A stretch of DNA of 48,961 bases from positions 1-48,961 of the IMG/VR virus record IMGVR_UViG_3300047409_000197. One strand, 5' to 3'. This document shows, piece after piece, positions 31,496-39,789 of this stretch; position 1 is the first letter of the stretch, and every line of letters begins with the position of its first letter. The stretch is from a virus. Made by a program: the position numbers and the translations under genes. The notes under the pieces are model-generated. The model searched no databases, was not told the DNA's origin, and saw only the letters and a list, made by a program, of their open reading frames with translations.

Positions 31496-31658
31496 TCTTC
31501 TGTTGATGCTGGGCGGATGCGCGCACGGGCAAGCCGTGGTCAGCGATTATTGCCAATTCTCGCGTATCATCCGCCCTTCGCATAAAGACACTTTCGAAAC
31601 CAAGCGCCAAATCGCCGCCGCAAACACAACTTATCGAACCCTGTGTCAAAGCCAATGA
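31473..31658 (+). CDS. Small lipoprotein, Rz1-like (putative o-spanin)
   Basis: A TTG at 31473 has GGAG 7 nt upstream and starts MTKIFGISLLLMLGGC, a lipoprotein signal with lipobox LGG-C at residue 16. The mature part of about 45 residues contains SDYC and TLC, with IRPSHKDTFETKRQIAAAN between, a pattern common in small phage lysis lipoproteins. It overlaps the preceding gene by 23 nt in another frame. The outer-membrane partner of spanin disruption is the probable role. The TTG start is inferred from the ribosome site and lipobox. Confidence 0.72.
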   Translation: MTKIFGISLLLMLGGCAHGQAVVSDYCQFSRIIRPSHKDTFETKRQIAAANTTYRTLCQSQ

Positions 31659-31879
31659 GTGTTGAACCTAATACCGTGTTCATTTTCCTCAGTGCATTAT
31701 TGAATGCGGGCACTGCCTATATGGCCTGGAAGACGAAGAAAGCGTCTGAAAAGACCGAACTCAATACGAACAGTATGCGTGAGCAATTGGTCGCCGCTAC
31801 TGATGCGGCTGCTCATGCAAAGGGAATGAGTGATGAACGAGCTAATGTCGCTCGCGCAGCGGATAAGGCAAAGGAGTAG
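31655..31879 (+). CDS. Small membrane protein (74 aa)
   Basis: ATG 31655 overlaps the previous stop by 4 nt. Residues 5-23 (PNTVFIFLSALLNAGTAYM) are hydrophobic, followed by a charged, helical, coiled-coil-like tail (SMREQLVAATDAAAHAKG). It lies in the lysis cluster. A membrane-anchored accessory role is likely, but no family is named. Confidence 0.68.
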   Translation: MSVEPNTVFIFLSALLNAGTAYMAWKTKKASEKTELNTNSMREQLVAATDAAAHAKGMSDERANVARAADKAKE

Positions 31880-31882
31880 GTT

Positions 31883-32035
31883 ATGACCACGGTTTTGATT
31901 GTCATTTTGGTTTTGATCCTGCTCGGGGCCGCGCCTATGTGGAGTCATTCCGAACCCTGGGGATGGGGTCCGAGTGGGCTTGTTGGCGTTCTTTTGATCG
32001 TCCTTTTAATCTTGCTCTTAACCGGCCGACTATGA
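31883..32035 (+). CDS. DUF3309-like small membrane protein (50 aa)
   Basis: The product has two hydrophobic stretches (VLIVILVLILLGAAP; VGVLLIVLLILLLTG) joined by WSHSEPWGWGPSG. This W-S-x(n)-WGxGPSG hairpin is typical of DUF3309 proteins, which occur in many proteobacteria and some phages with unknown function. AAGGAG lies 9 nt before the ATG. It may be of host origin. Confidence 0.75.
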   Translation: MTTVLIVILVLILLGAAPMWSHSEPWGWGPSGLVGVLLIVLLILLLTGRL

Positions 32036-32042
32036 GTATGCC

Positions 32043-32339
32043 GTGGTGATCGACTATACCATATCCATCGGAAACTTAGTTCAGGTCGGTGCCTTTGCCG
32101 TGATGGCTATCGGCGCATTCTTTGCGGTTAGAGGGGATATTAAAGTCTTGCGACATGATATTAAAAGTATTGAGCACCGTCAAACTATTCTTGGTACTGC
32201 TTTTGAGGCAATGGGGCATATTATGCGGGATATCGCTGTACAAAATCAGCGAATGGGGTACATGGAAAAGATGATCGATGAGCTGCGCCACGGCAAAGGT
32301 CTTGTAAGGAACGGTGAAAACGATGCCTACCCCTCCTGA
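32043..32339 (+). CDS. Membrane-anchored coiled-coil protein (98 aa), GTG start
   Basis: The product has a hydrophobic segment (LVQVGAFAVMAIGAFFAV) at residues 11-29 and then a helical charged region (IKVLRHDIKSIEHRQTIL, MEKMIDELRHG) suited to a coiled coil. The layout is like i-spanins and other phage membrane anchors, so this is a second candidate for that role. It starts at GTG 32043 or 32046. Confidence 0.65.
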   Translation: MVIDYTISIGNLVQVGAFAVMAIGAFFAVRGDIKVLRHDIKSIEHRQTILGTAFEAMGHIMRDIAVQNQRMGYMEKMIDELRHGKGLVRNGENDAYPS

Positions 32340-32736
32340 AAATTCCGTCACCAGCCAAATTTGGGGCTGGATGAAGGTCGACTGCGGCCCGACTATTGGC
32401 TGGGTTAACCGGCCGATGTTCAATGATACGATTATAACCTCGGGCACGACGTATACAGTGCAGCCGTTTGACTTTCAAATCCTCGTTTCGGTCAATGCGG
32501 ACTTTACCGTGACCTTGCCCGACGTGACGACGTGGAAACGGCAGCCCTACGGTTTGTTTCCCTTGTTCGTGAAGGACGTTGGAGGCTTCGCCACTGTTCA
32601 TAACATCACCGTGACCCCGGCAGGGTCAGATACGATCGACGGTCTTTCCGGCACCTCCGTCGCCATAGCCAGCGCCTACGGATCGTTATCTGTCCGCCCC
32701 CGTTTCGGTTCAACTGACTGGGTGCTCGCACCATGA
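32323..32736 (+). CDS. Beta-rich virion protein of unknown function (137 aa)
   Basis: ATG 32323 has GGTGA 5 nt upstream; a GTG at 32314 is possible. The product is beta-rich, with YTVQPFDFQILVSVNADFTV and VTPAGSDTIDGLSGTSVAIA, a pattern common in the repeats of fibre or tail-decoration proteins. It overlaps the previous gene by 17 nt and the tail tube gene by 4 nt. Its position suggests a tail component. Confidence 0.66.
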   Translation: MPTPPENSVTSQIWGWMKVDCGPTIGWVNRPMFNDTIITSGTTYTVQPFDFQILVSVNADFTVTLPDVTTWKRQPYGLFPLFVKDVGGFATVHNITVTPAGSDTIDGLSGTSVAIASAYGSLSVRPRFGSTDWVLAP

Positions 32737-33509
32737 GCAGCGATACGGAAGTTGCGAATCTGGCGCTGGCGAAGATTGGGACGCGGTCGACCATTGCCTC
32801 ACTTAGCGAGGACTCAAACGAGGCCCGTGCAATTAACCTGATCTACACCAATACCCGTGACCAAGTTCTTGGCATGGCCTTCTGGAACTTCGCGAGGAAG
32901 ACCGCTAACCTTGGCGTGCTGAAGATTGCGCCGGGGGCAATGGGGTCAACCTCGCCGGGCGGGAATGTTTGGGACCCCTCGTGGCCGCCGCCAGGCTGGC
33001 TGTACGAGTATGCTTATCCGTCCGATTGCATTCAGATGAGATTTGTGTCACCGCAGTTCTCGAACAACATCGGGATTGACGGCATCCCGGTCTTCGGCAA
33101 TGCGGTAACGACCGTCGCCCCTTACTCGACAGCCGCGGTTCGGTTCGAGGTCGCGACGGACAATATCAATAACATTCAACAGAATGTGATCCTGACTAAC
33201 CAGTACCAGGCCATCGGCGTTTACACCGTCCGCATAACCAACCCCGACCTGTGGTCCGCGCAGTTTATCGAAGCCCTTGCCGCAGCCATCGCAGGCCGGG
33301 TTTCGATGCAGTTGACGGGGGATAAAGGGCTGGTCTCGGCGATGTTTCAGTATGCTAATTCGGTTCTGCTCCAAGCCCGCGCCACGGACGGCAATGAGGG
33401 CCTGACCGTTCAATCCTCCATGCCCGACTGGATCATTGATCGGGACATCGGCGGTTACGGCAACTACGGCCCTTGGATAACCCCCTTCAATCCCCTCTTC
33501 GCGATATGA
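32733..33509 (+). CDS. Tail tubular protein A-like adaptor (gp11-like)
   Basis: The 258-residue product begins SSDTEVANLALAKIGTRSTIASL followed by EDSNEARAINLIYTNTRDQVL, the hallmark of the phage tail tube A / gp11-like adaptor family (N-terminal VANLALxKIG and a NLxYxxxRDxxL helix). It binds the portal and tail tube in podoviruses. Length and context fit well. Confidence 0.88.
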   Translation: MSSDTEVANLALAKIGTRSTIASLSEDSNEARAINLIYTNTRDQVLGMAFWNFARKTANLGVLKIAPGAMGSTSPGGNVWDPSWPPPGWLYEYAYPSDCIQMRFVSPQFSNNIGIDGIPVFGNAVTTVAPYSTAAVRFEVATDNINNIQQNVILTNQYQAIGVYTVRITNPDLWSAQFIEALAAAIAGRVSMQLTGDKGLVSAMFQYANSVLLQARATDGNEGLTVQSSMPDWIIDRDIGGYGNYGPWITPFNPLFAI

Positions 33510-33516
33510 GGATCAG

Positions 33517-33909
33517 ATGGTTTTGACAGCGAAAGACAATGAACGACTGAAGCGGGCGCACCCGGACCTCGCGAAGATCGTTCGTCACGCGGCGGAAATT
33601 ACAACCGTGCCCTTCACGATTCTTCAATCCGATCGAACCCTCGCGCAGCAACAGGCCAATGTCGCGAAGGGTGTCTCGCAAACGATGAAGTCGCGGCATT
33701 TGATCTCGCCTGATGGATTCGTTCGCGCGGTTGATATTGCTCCGCTGGAAGGAAAGAACGCTTCCTTCGCGTGGCCGCTTTATTACAAGTTCGCGCCGAT
33801 AATGAAGCAGGCGGCGAAGGACGTTGGGGTACCTGTTGAATGGGGCGGAGACTGGGTGAAGTTCAAAGACGGCCCGCATTGGCAATTGCCCTGGAAGCAA
33901 TACCCGTAA
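33517..33909 (+). CDS. Endolysin: M15-family L-alanyl-D-glutamate peptidase
   Basis: The 130-residue product has the M15 (VanY/CwlK) motifs SRHLISPDGFVRAVDIAP with H61 and D73 as zinc ligands, EWGGDW at 108-113 and DGPHW with H121. No signal peptide is present, so it needs the holin to reach the cell wall. It is 7 nt after the tail tube gene, away from the holin, so the lysis genes are spread out. It would cut peptide cross-links of peptidoglycan. Confidence 0.92.
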   Translation: MVLTAKDNERLKRAHPDLAKIVRHAAEITTVPFTILQSDRTLAQQQANVAKGVSQTMKSRHLISPDGFVRAVDIAPLEGKNASFAWPLYYKFAPIMKQAAKDVGVPVEWGGDWVKFKDGPHWQLPWKQYP

Positions 33910-36465
33910 ATGAGCAATAATGTAATCCAAAGTTCCTTCAACGCGGGCGAGCTTTCCCCGAACCTATATGCTCACGTCGACCTCGCGAAGTACCATTCAG
34001 GCGTAGCGCTGGCGCGGAATTTCTTTGTCGACTATCGGGGTGGCCTGACCACGCGGCCAGGCTTTGCGTTTTGCGCACAGTGCCAGATTTCAAACAAACC
34101 CGTTCGGTTGATCCCGTTTCAGTTCTCGGTTATTCAAACTTACATGCTTGAGTTTGGCGATGGGTACATGCGTGTTTTCATTGAAGGTGCGCCGGTTTTG
34201 GAAGCCGCTCTGACGATCCTTGGAATCACCCAGGCCAATCCGGGCGTGGTGAATGTGACTGCGCACGGGTACGTGACGAATGATGAGGTTTATCTTCTCG
34301 TCGCAGGCATGACTCAGCTTAACCAAGTGACCGCCAAGGTCAATGTTATTGACGCGAATCACTTCAGTCTCGTTGACCTGTTCGGCGCGGCGATTGATAC
34401 GACGAGTTACAGTGCGTTCACGTCCGGCACAGTCGGACGTGTTTACAGCCTGGCTACACCGTTCTTGGCCGAGGACCTGTTTGACTTTAAGTACGTCCAG
34501 AACGCAGATACAATGGTCTTCACCCATAAAGACTACGTCCCGCGAAGCCTGACTCGAACCGGCCACACGTCTTGGATTCTGGCTGCGATTACGACTGGAT
34601 CAACGCAGGCCGCGCCAGGGATTTTGACTGGATCGCAGAGCGCTGGCGGCACGACCGATTACCGCTACGTCGTTACGGCGGTTAGTGCGTCGGGGGATGA
34701 GTCGGTTGCCTCGCCTGATTTGCATTGGGGGTCGGCGGTTGATATCGCCACCACGGCGGGATGGATTGGGATTTCATGGGCGGCGGTCACGGGTGCGGCG
34801 TATTACAATGTTTATAAGGCTCAACCTGTCGTCGGCGGCACGGTGCCGGTGGGGGTCAACTTTGGCTTCATCGGTGACACGACAGGTACGACTTTCATTG
34901 ATACCAATGTCGTGCCCGACTTTGTGACCACGCCCCCGCTTCACACCGACCCGTTCAGTGGGAATAGCCCCAGTACTGTTGCATACTTCCAGCAACGTCG
35001 TGTCTTCGCCGCCTCGATCAACTTCCCCGAAACCTTGTGGATGAGTCAGCCGGGGTCCTTTACCAACTTTGACGTGACGAACCCAGTCGCAGATGACAAT
35101 GCAATCACGGCGACCCTAATCTCGAACCAGGTCAACAACATCAAGCACATGATCGCAATGCCGGGCGGCCTGATTTGTCTGACCGGCGGCGGGGCTTGGC
35201 AAGTTTCAGGTGGAGGAAATGATGCACCGATTACGCCCCGCTCAATCACGGCCACTCCTCAAGCCTACAACGGATGCAGCGATGTCCCACCCATTGTTAT
35301 CAACTACGACATTCTTTATAATCAGGCCCGTGGTAGTGTTGTTCGGGACCTTGCTTATAGTTTCTATACTAATATCTACACTGGCACTGACATCAGTGTT
35401 CTGGCTAACCACTTACTTACTGGCCGCGTTGTCACGAGTTGGGCTTATGCCGAAGACCCGTTTAAGGTAGTTTGGTCGACGACTTCAGACGGGGAATTGC
35501 TTTCGTTGACCTATCTTAAGGAACAAGAGGTCTACGGCTGGGCGCACAGTGATACCGCGGGCCTGTTTAAGTGCGTTTCGCAAGTGCCGGAAGGAACGAC
35601 TTCTGCGGTCTACGCTATCGTCGAGCGGACGATCCAGGGCCAAACTCTAAAATACGTCGAGCGCATGGTTGAAAGGAGATTCCCCTATGGTTCCGAAGAC
35701 GCCTTCTGCGTCGACGCCGGATTGCGGAATACCCTCACCTACCCTTCCGCAACAATTAGAGCTTCCGCTGCCTCCGGTACTGGAGTCCTTTTCTCGGCTT
35801 CCGCGGGAGTCTTTGCACTGGGAGACGTGGGGAAGATACTTCGGATGGGAGGCGGAATCGCAACGATCACTGGATTCAACAACGCAAGCCAACTTGTGGG
35901 AACGCTGACGCGGCCGATTACAGGAGTTGTCCCAAATACTAACCCAGTTGAAGTCGCGCCGGTGGAAGAAGGGGATTGGTCACTCGTCAGTCAATTCACG
36001 ACATTTGGAGGGCTTCAACATCTGACTGGGCAGACGGTTAAGCTGCTTGGCGATGGTAATGTCTTCCCCGATCAAACCGTCAGTGCCTCTGGCACCGTGA
36101 CGTTCAGCCAGCCGGTGAGTAAGGCCTGCGTTGGCCTCGGCTTCACGGCGCAGATGCAAACGCTTTACCTTGACGTTGGCGACCCGACGATTCAGGGGAA
36201 ACGGAAGAAGATCGCGGCCCTGACCACCCGCGTCACCGAGACCCGTGGATTGAAGATGGGTTCCGATTTCGATCACTTGACCGAGTTCAAAATGCGCAAC
36301 TCACAGCCAATGGGGCAACCGATTGAACTTGAAACCGGCGACCAGCGGATTGTCATGGACCCGACCTGGAATGTCTATGGACAGATTTGCATCCAACAAG
36401 ATTACCCTCTTCCCGCAAGCGTGCTCGGAGTTATCCCAGAAATTGTTGTCGGGGACACTAAGTGA
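33910..36465 (+). CDS. Large tail protein, tail tubular protein B-like
   Basis: The 851-residue product starts NNVIQSSFNAGELSPNLYAHVDLAKY, the conserved opening of the large podovirus tail protein that follows tail tube A. It contains RPGFAFCAQC near residue 55 and beta-rich middle domains with Ig/fibronectin-like character (VVTAVSASGDESVAS). It probably forms the tail nozzle. It ends in a GTGA overlap with the next gene. Seven cysteines in a cytoplasmic protein are probably reduced. Confidence 0.86.
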   Translation: MSNNVIQSSFNAGELSPNLYAHVDLAKYHSGVALARNFFVDYRGGLTTRPGFAFCAQCQISNKPVRLIPFQFSVIQTYMLEFGDGYMRVFIEGAPVLEAALTILGITQANPGVVNVTAHGYVTNDEVYLLVAGMTQLNQVTAKVNVIDANHFSLVDLFGAAIDTTSYSAFTSGTVGRVYSLATPFLAEDLFDFKYVQNADTMVFTHKDYVPRSLTRTGHTSWILAAITTGSTQAAPGILTGSQSAGGTTDYRYVVTAVSASGDESVASPDLHWGSAVDIATTAGWIGISWAAVTGAAYYNVYKAQPVVGGTVPVGVNFGFIGDTTGTTFIDTNVVPDFVTTPPLHTDPFSGNSPSTVAYFQQRRVFAASINFPETLWMSQPGSFTNFDVTNPVADDNAITATLISNQVNNIKHMIAMPGGLICLTGGGAWQVSGGGNDAPITPRSITATPQAYNGCSDVPPIVINYDILYNQARGSVVRDLAYSFYTNIYTGTDISVLANHLLTGRVVTSWAYAEDPFKVVWSTTSDGELLSLTYLKEQEVYGWAHSDTAGLFKCVSQVPEGTTSAVYAIVERTIQGQTLKYVERMVERRFPYGSEDAFCVDAGLRNTLTYPSATIRASAASGTGVLFSASAGVFALGDVGKILRMGGGIATITGFNNASQLVGTLTRPITGVVPNTNPVEVAPVEEGDWSLVSQFTTFGGLQHLTGQTVKLLGDGNVFPDQTVSASGTVTFSQPVSKACVGLGFTAQMQTLYLDVGDPTIQGKRKKIAALTTRVTETRGLKMGSDFDHLTEFKMRNSQPMGQPIELETGDQRIVMDPTWNVYGQICIQQDYPLPASVLGVIPEIVVGDTK

Positions 36466-36896
36466 TTTTCATCCGGCCGACGAGAGCAGCGGATATCGAG
36501 GATATCATTCCCCGCTTGCGAGCGCACGACCGGAAGACGATTGAACGATTAGGCCTTGATCCCGTGCGCCTTCTCCGCGATACTTACATGAACGGTTCGC
36601 CGATGTTCACGGCCGATCTTGACGGTGTCCCGGCCTGCATGTGGGGATTAGAGAAGAAAACCGTGCTGTCCCCTTGGATGCTTTGGATGCTGACGACGGA
36701 CGCGATTGACGATTATCCGATTAGATTTCTTCGGGAGTCGCGGAAGATTATTCAATCCCTATCTTCGGCTTATGGCACAATCGAGGGCCTTGTCGATTCT
36801 GACTTTGACGTGTCGGTTAAATGGTTGCGTTGGCTGGGATTCCACGAGGTCGCCGAGGGTGAGTTCAAAAAGATGAGGTATTCCTGTGGGGATTGA
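36462..36896 (+). CDS. GNAT-like internal virion protein (gp13-like)
   Basis: The 144-residue product starts at GTG 36462 and has IRPTRAADIEDIIPRLR, an opening seen in phage proteins with an acetyltransferase-like fold, and a C-terminal WLRWLGFHEV. Residues for acetyl-CoA binding are not obvious, so it may be a structural version, like T7 internal virion protein gp13, that lies in the same place. It overlaps the next gene by 11 nt. Confidence 0.76.
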   Translation: MIFIRPTRAADIEDIIPRLRAHDRKTIERLGLDPVRLLRDTYMNGSPMFTADLDGVPACMWGLEKKTVLSPWMLWMLTTDAIDDYPIRFLRESRKIIQSLSSAYGTIEGLVDSDFDVSVKWLRWLGFHEVAEGEFKKMRYSCGD

Positions 36897-37422
36897 AACA
36901 CTCGCGGCGGCAAGTATTGGCGCGACGGTTCTTGGTACTGGCGTATCGATGATGGGGGCCGGGAATGCCGCGCAATCGCAAGCGCAGGCGGCGAATTATC
37001 AGGCGGCGGTGGCGAGGAATAATGAGATTATTGCTGGGCAATATGCCGACCGGGCGATCTTGACTGGCGGGGCGAAAGCGGAACAGCAGGATTATCGAAC
37101 GCGGGCGATGCTTGGAACGGCTAAAGCCGCGCAGGCGGCATCGGGGGTGGACGTTAACTCAGGGTCACCGCTTGACGTTCGACAGTCGATTGCGGAGATT
37201 GGGCAGCTTGATAAAGAAACGATTATGTACAATGCGGCGAATGAGGCGTATGGGTACAAGGTGAAGGGTGCGGGTTTCGCTGCCGATGCTCAACTAGACA
37301 AAATGAAGGCCGACAACGCCATCACTGCCGGGGACTACGCGCAGGCGTCGAGCTTCCTTTCCGGCGTCTCGTCGGTTTCGAGTAAGTGGCTCGGTTATCA
37401 ACAGAAGGGGACGTTTTCGTGA
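36886..37422 (+). CDS. Internal virion protein (gp14-like)
   Basis: The 178-residue product starts at GTG 36886. The first part is hydrophobic and glycine/alanine-rich (AAASIGATVLGTGVSMMGAG), then a helical, glutamine-rich body (QAANYQAAVARNNEII), as in T7-like internal core protein B, which is ejected into the host envelope to form the outer part of the ejection channel. RTRAMLGTAKAAQAASGVDV near residue 75 is typical. Confidence 0.84.
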   Translation: MGIETLAAASIGATVLGTGVSMMGAGNAAQSQAQAANYQAAVARNNEIIAGQYADRAILTGGAKAEQQDYRTRAMLGTAKAAQAASGVDVNSGSPLDVRQSIAEIGQLDKETIMYNAANEAYGYKVKGAGFAADAQLDKMKADNAITAGDYAQASSFLSGVSSVSSKWLGYQQKGTFS

Positions 37423-37619
37423 TGGATGTATGCACTCTTATCTTCGGTGGCTGGTCTATTGCTCATGCTTGCATGACTGAAAAATGTCACGAAGAAAAAG
37501 GAAGAAAATTATGTGTTCCTGTTCCTTGCCAAAGCGGCAGTTTCATTCCGCCAAAATATAGCTGTGTTAAAGAAGATGGAACTGTTTATGAGTATACACC
37601 GAAGCTGAGGTTGGAATAG
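37422..37619 (+). CDS. Small cysteine-rich protein inserted in the core-protein genes (65 aa)
   Basis: ATG 37422 shares its base with the previous TGA (TGATG). The 65-residue product has six cysteines (about positions 4, 17, 22, 32, 37 and 48) and lacks charge clusters; PKYSCVKEDGTVYEYTPKL ends it. The DNA is clearly richer in A and T than the core protein genes on both sides. The first residues (CTLIFGGWSIAHAC) are partly hydrophobic. The even cysteine number may mean disulfides or metal binding. Function is unknown; it may have come from elsewhere. Confidence 0.68.
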   Translation: MDVCTLIFGGWSIAHACMTEKCHEEKGRKLCVPVPCQSGSFIPPKYSCVKEDGTVYEYTPKLRLE

Positions 37620-37620
37620 A

Positions 37621-39789
37621 ATGCCGCAGGTCCCGCAGGTTCTCCCGTCCGTCCAGCCGCAAAGTGGCGGGGGTGGAGGGTTCTTTAATATTCAAGACCC
37701 GACGATGGCGTTTGGCTACGGCGCGGGCAAAGCCCAAGAGGGCCTCGGACAGACGATTGAGAAAACCGGCGATATGCTGGAGAAGCACGCGAATGTGCTT
37801 CAGGATCGAGCCAATCAGGCCGCGGCGACAGATATGTTTGTCGAGTGGGATAAGGAAGCCGCGGGCCTTCAAATGTGGCATCGGCAACAGGAGGGCTCGA
37901 ACGCAGTCAACACGTTGCCGGAACTGTATCGGAAGCAGGACGAGCTTCGTGAGAAGTACACCAGCACCGCACCAAACATCGAGGTTCGCAGACTGTTCGA
38001 TCAGGACTCGAAACGGCGCCTTGGTTTCATGATTCAGGACGCGGGATCATATGCGGCGAATCAGAATAAGCAATCGAATATCCGGGCGGCGAAAGCGCGA
38101 ACGACTCTTGCAATTCAAGGAGCTGGTAACTCGCAAAGTGATGAGGAATTTAACTTCAACGTCGATCAGGCGATTAAAGGCGTCGATGCCCAACAAATGG
38201 AGCATGGCTGGTCGGACGAGGAAACGAAAGTTCAGCGCCAGATCGCTGTCAGCGCAACTTGGCAATCACATCTTGACTCAATCGCGATGACCGATCCGTT
38301 CCGGGCGGAAAAACTTTATAAGGAGAATAAAGAGAAGATCGCCGACCCAACTACCCGAATGCACATCGAGCGAAACCTAATCCAGCAATTCAACTCCGTC
38401 GGCACTGGCCACGATGAAAATTCTATCGTCAATGGTGCGCCATTTAAGGAGTTCCCGACTGTTGGCGGTGGCACGGCTCGCGGGGCGATCTCGTCCGTCG
38501 AGACGGGACATATTAAGGGCGAGACAGCGAAATATAATGCTGAAGGCCCTGTTGTTCAAACTGGCCGATATGCCGGTCAGCGCGCGATTGGCAAATATCA
38601 AGTCATGGAGAACAATGTCCGGGATTGGACGAAGGAAGTCCTTGGAAAGGAAATGACACCTGATGAGTTCAAAAAGAACCCCGAAGCACAAGACAAAGTC
38701 TTCGACGCCAAGTTCGGTCAGCTTCTCGAAAAGTATGGAAATTTCCAGGACGCCGCGTCCGCATGGCACTCTGGACGACCACTTGCTGAGGCGATTAAAG
38801 CAGGCGCGACAGATTCGTACACGAAGACAGAAGATTATGTCAAACGAGCTTCCGCCGCCTTCGGAACCGGGGCCGGACCTCTTACCACTGACTCGGGGCC
38901 GACATGGTTAAGTGCTGCAACCGATCGTGCAAGGGCTATTTCAGCAGCGAGATTCCCGAACCCCGAAGATGATGCTCGAAGGCAGAATTACGAGAGGACA
39001 TTAATCTCGCGTGTACGCTCGAACTATGACACTGTACACACTGAGCAAAACGCCGTTAAAACCGAAAATTTTATGACAGTGCAAGGCGCACTGAATGAAC
39101 TGGATAATAAAGGGCGACCAAAAATTACTAATCCGTCTCAAATCTTTTCAAATCCAGCACTTAACGAGGCATTTAATAAACTTGATGAAGTGAAAAAGAA
39201 ACAAATTCTTGGCCAGATTGAAAAGAACGCGAAGGCAGACGTTCCGTTGAATGATGAGCGGCTGGCGCGGTTTAATGAGATTATGGGGATGCAGCATAGC
39301 AACCCTGATGAATTTATGAACGTTGTGCCTGGGGATGAGGATATCCCATTCTCGCTGAAGAAACAAATCTACACCGCGCAGCGAGGTGTTCAGCAGAACA
39401 AGGTCATGGACCCCGGCTTTCAACGGGCACTGAATAATGTTCACGGGATGCTGAACGATGCGGATATCGGCGCCTCGATGAGTGATAAATCTAAGAACTC
39501 TCGATATAATCAGTTTGTTGGCGCGTTTCAAACCGCTCGTGAACAGTGGATGAAAGATAATGGCGGAAAGGTTCCATCGAGAGAAGATAACTCGAAGATC
39601 GCGGCGGGACTTTTGACTGATGTTGAAAGGCCGGGGCGGTTTTTTGGGACGAACACCACGCCTGCGTTTGAGGTCCCGGCCTTTGAAGAAGCCAAAATAA
39701 TCGAGGCTTATAAGACGAAACTCGGCACTCGCCCGACTCCAAAGCAAATCTACGACGCTTACCAGCGGAAGGTTGGCAATGGCGGATAA
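37621..39789 (+). CDS. Internal virion protein with lytic transglycosylase domain
   Basis: The 722-residue product has a Gly-rich N-terminus, a long helical region with KTGDMLEKHANVLQDRANQAA, then at residues 285-395 an SLT-type lysozyme: AISSVETGH with a catalytic glutamate near 293, AIGKYQVM near 322 and ASAWHSGRP near 380. The C-terminal part is helical. In T7-like phages a core protein carries this activity and opens a hole in the peptidoglycan as it is ejected. It overlaps the next gene by 11 nt. Confidence 0.85.
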   Translation: MPQVPQVLPSVQPQSGGGGGFFNIQDPTMAFGYGAGKAQEGLGQTIEKTGDMLEKHANVLQDRANQAAATDMFVEWDKEAAGLQMWHRQQEGSNAVNTLPELYRKQDELREKYTSTAPNIEVRRLFDQDSKRRLGFMIQDAGSYAANQNKQSNIRAAKARTTLAIQGAGNSQSDEEFNFNVDQAIKGVDAQQMEHGWSDEETKVQRQIAVSATWQSHLDSIAMTDPFRAEKLYKENKEKIADPTTRMHIERNLIQQFNSVGTGHDENSIVNGAPFKEFPTVGGGTARGAISSVETGHIKGETAKYNAEGPVVQTGRYAGQRAIGKYQVMENNVRDWTKEVLGKEMTPDEFKKNPEAQDKVFDAKFGQLLEKYGNFQDAASAWHSGRPLAEAIKAGATDSYTKTEDYVKRASAAFGTGAGPLTTDSGPTWLSAATDRARAISAARFPNPEDDARRQNYERTLISRVRSNYDTVHTEQNAVKTENFMTVQGALNELDNKGRPKITNPSQIFSNPALNEAFNKLDEVKKKQILGQIEKNAKADVPLNDERLARFNEIMGMQHSNPDEFMNVVPGDEDIPFSLKKQIYTAQRGVQQNKVMDPGFQRALNNVHGMLNDADIGASMSDKSKNSRYNQFVGAFQTAREQWMKDNGGKVPSREDNSKIAAGLLTDVERPGRFFGTNTTPAFEVPAFEEAKIIEAYKTKLGTRPTPKQIYDAYQRKVGNGG

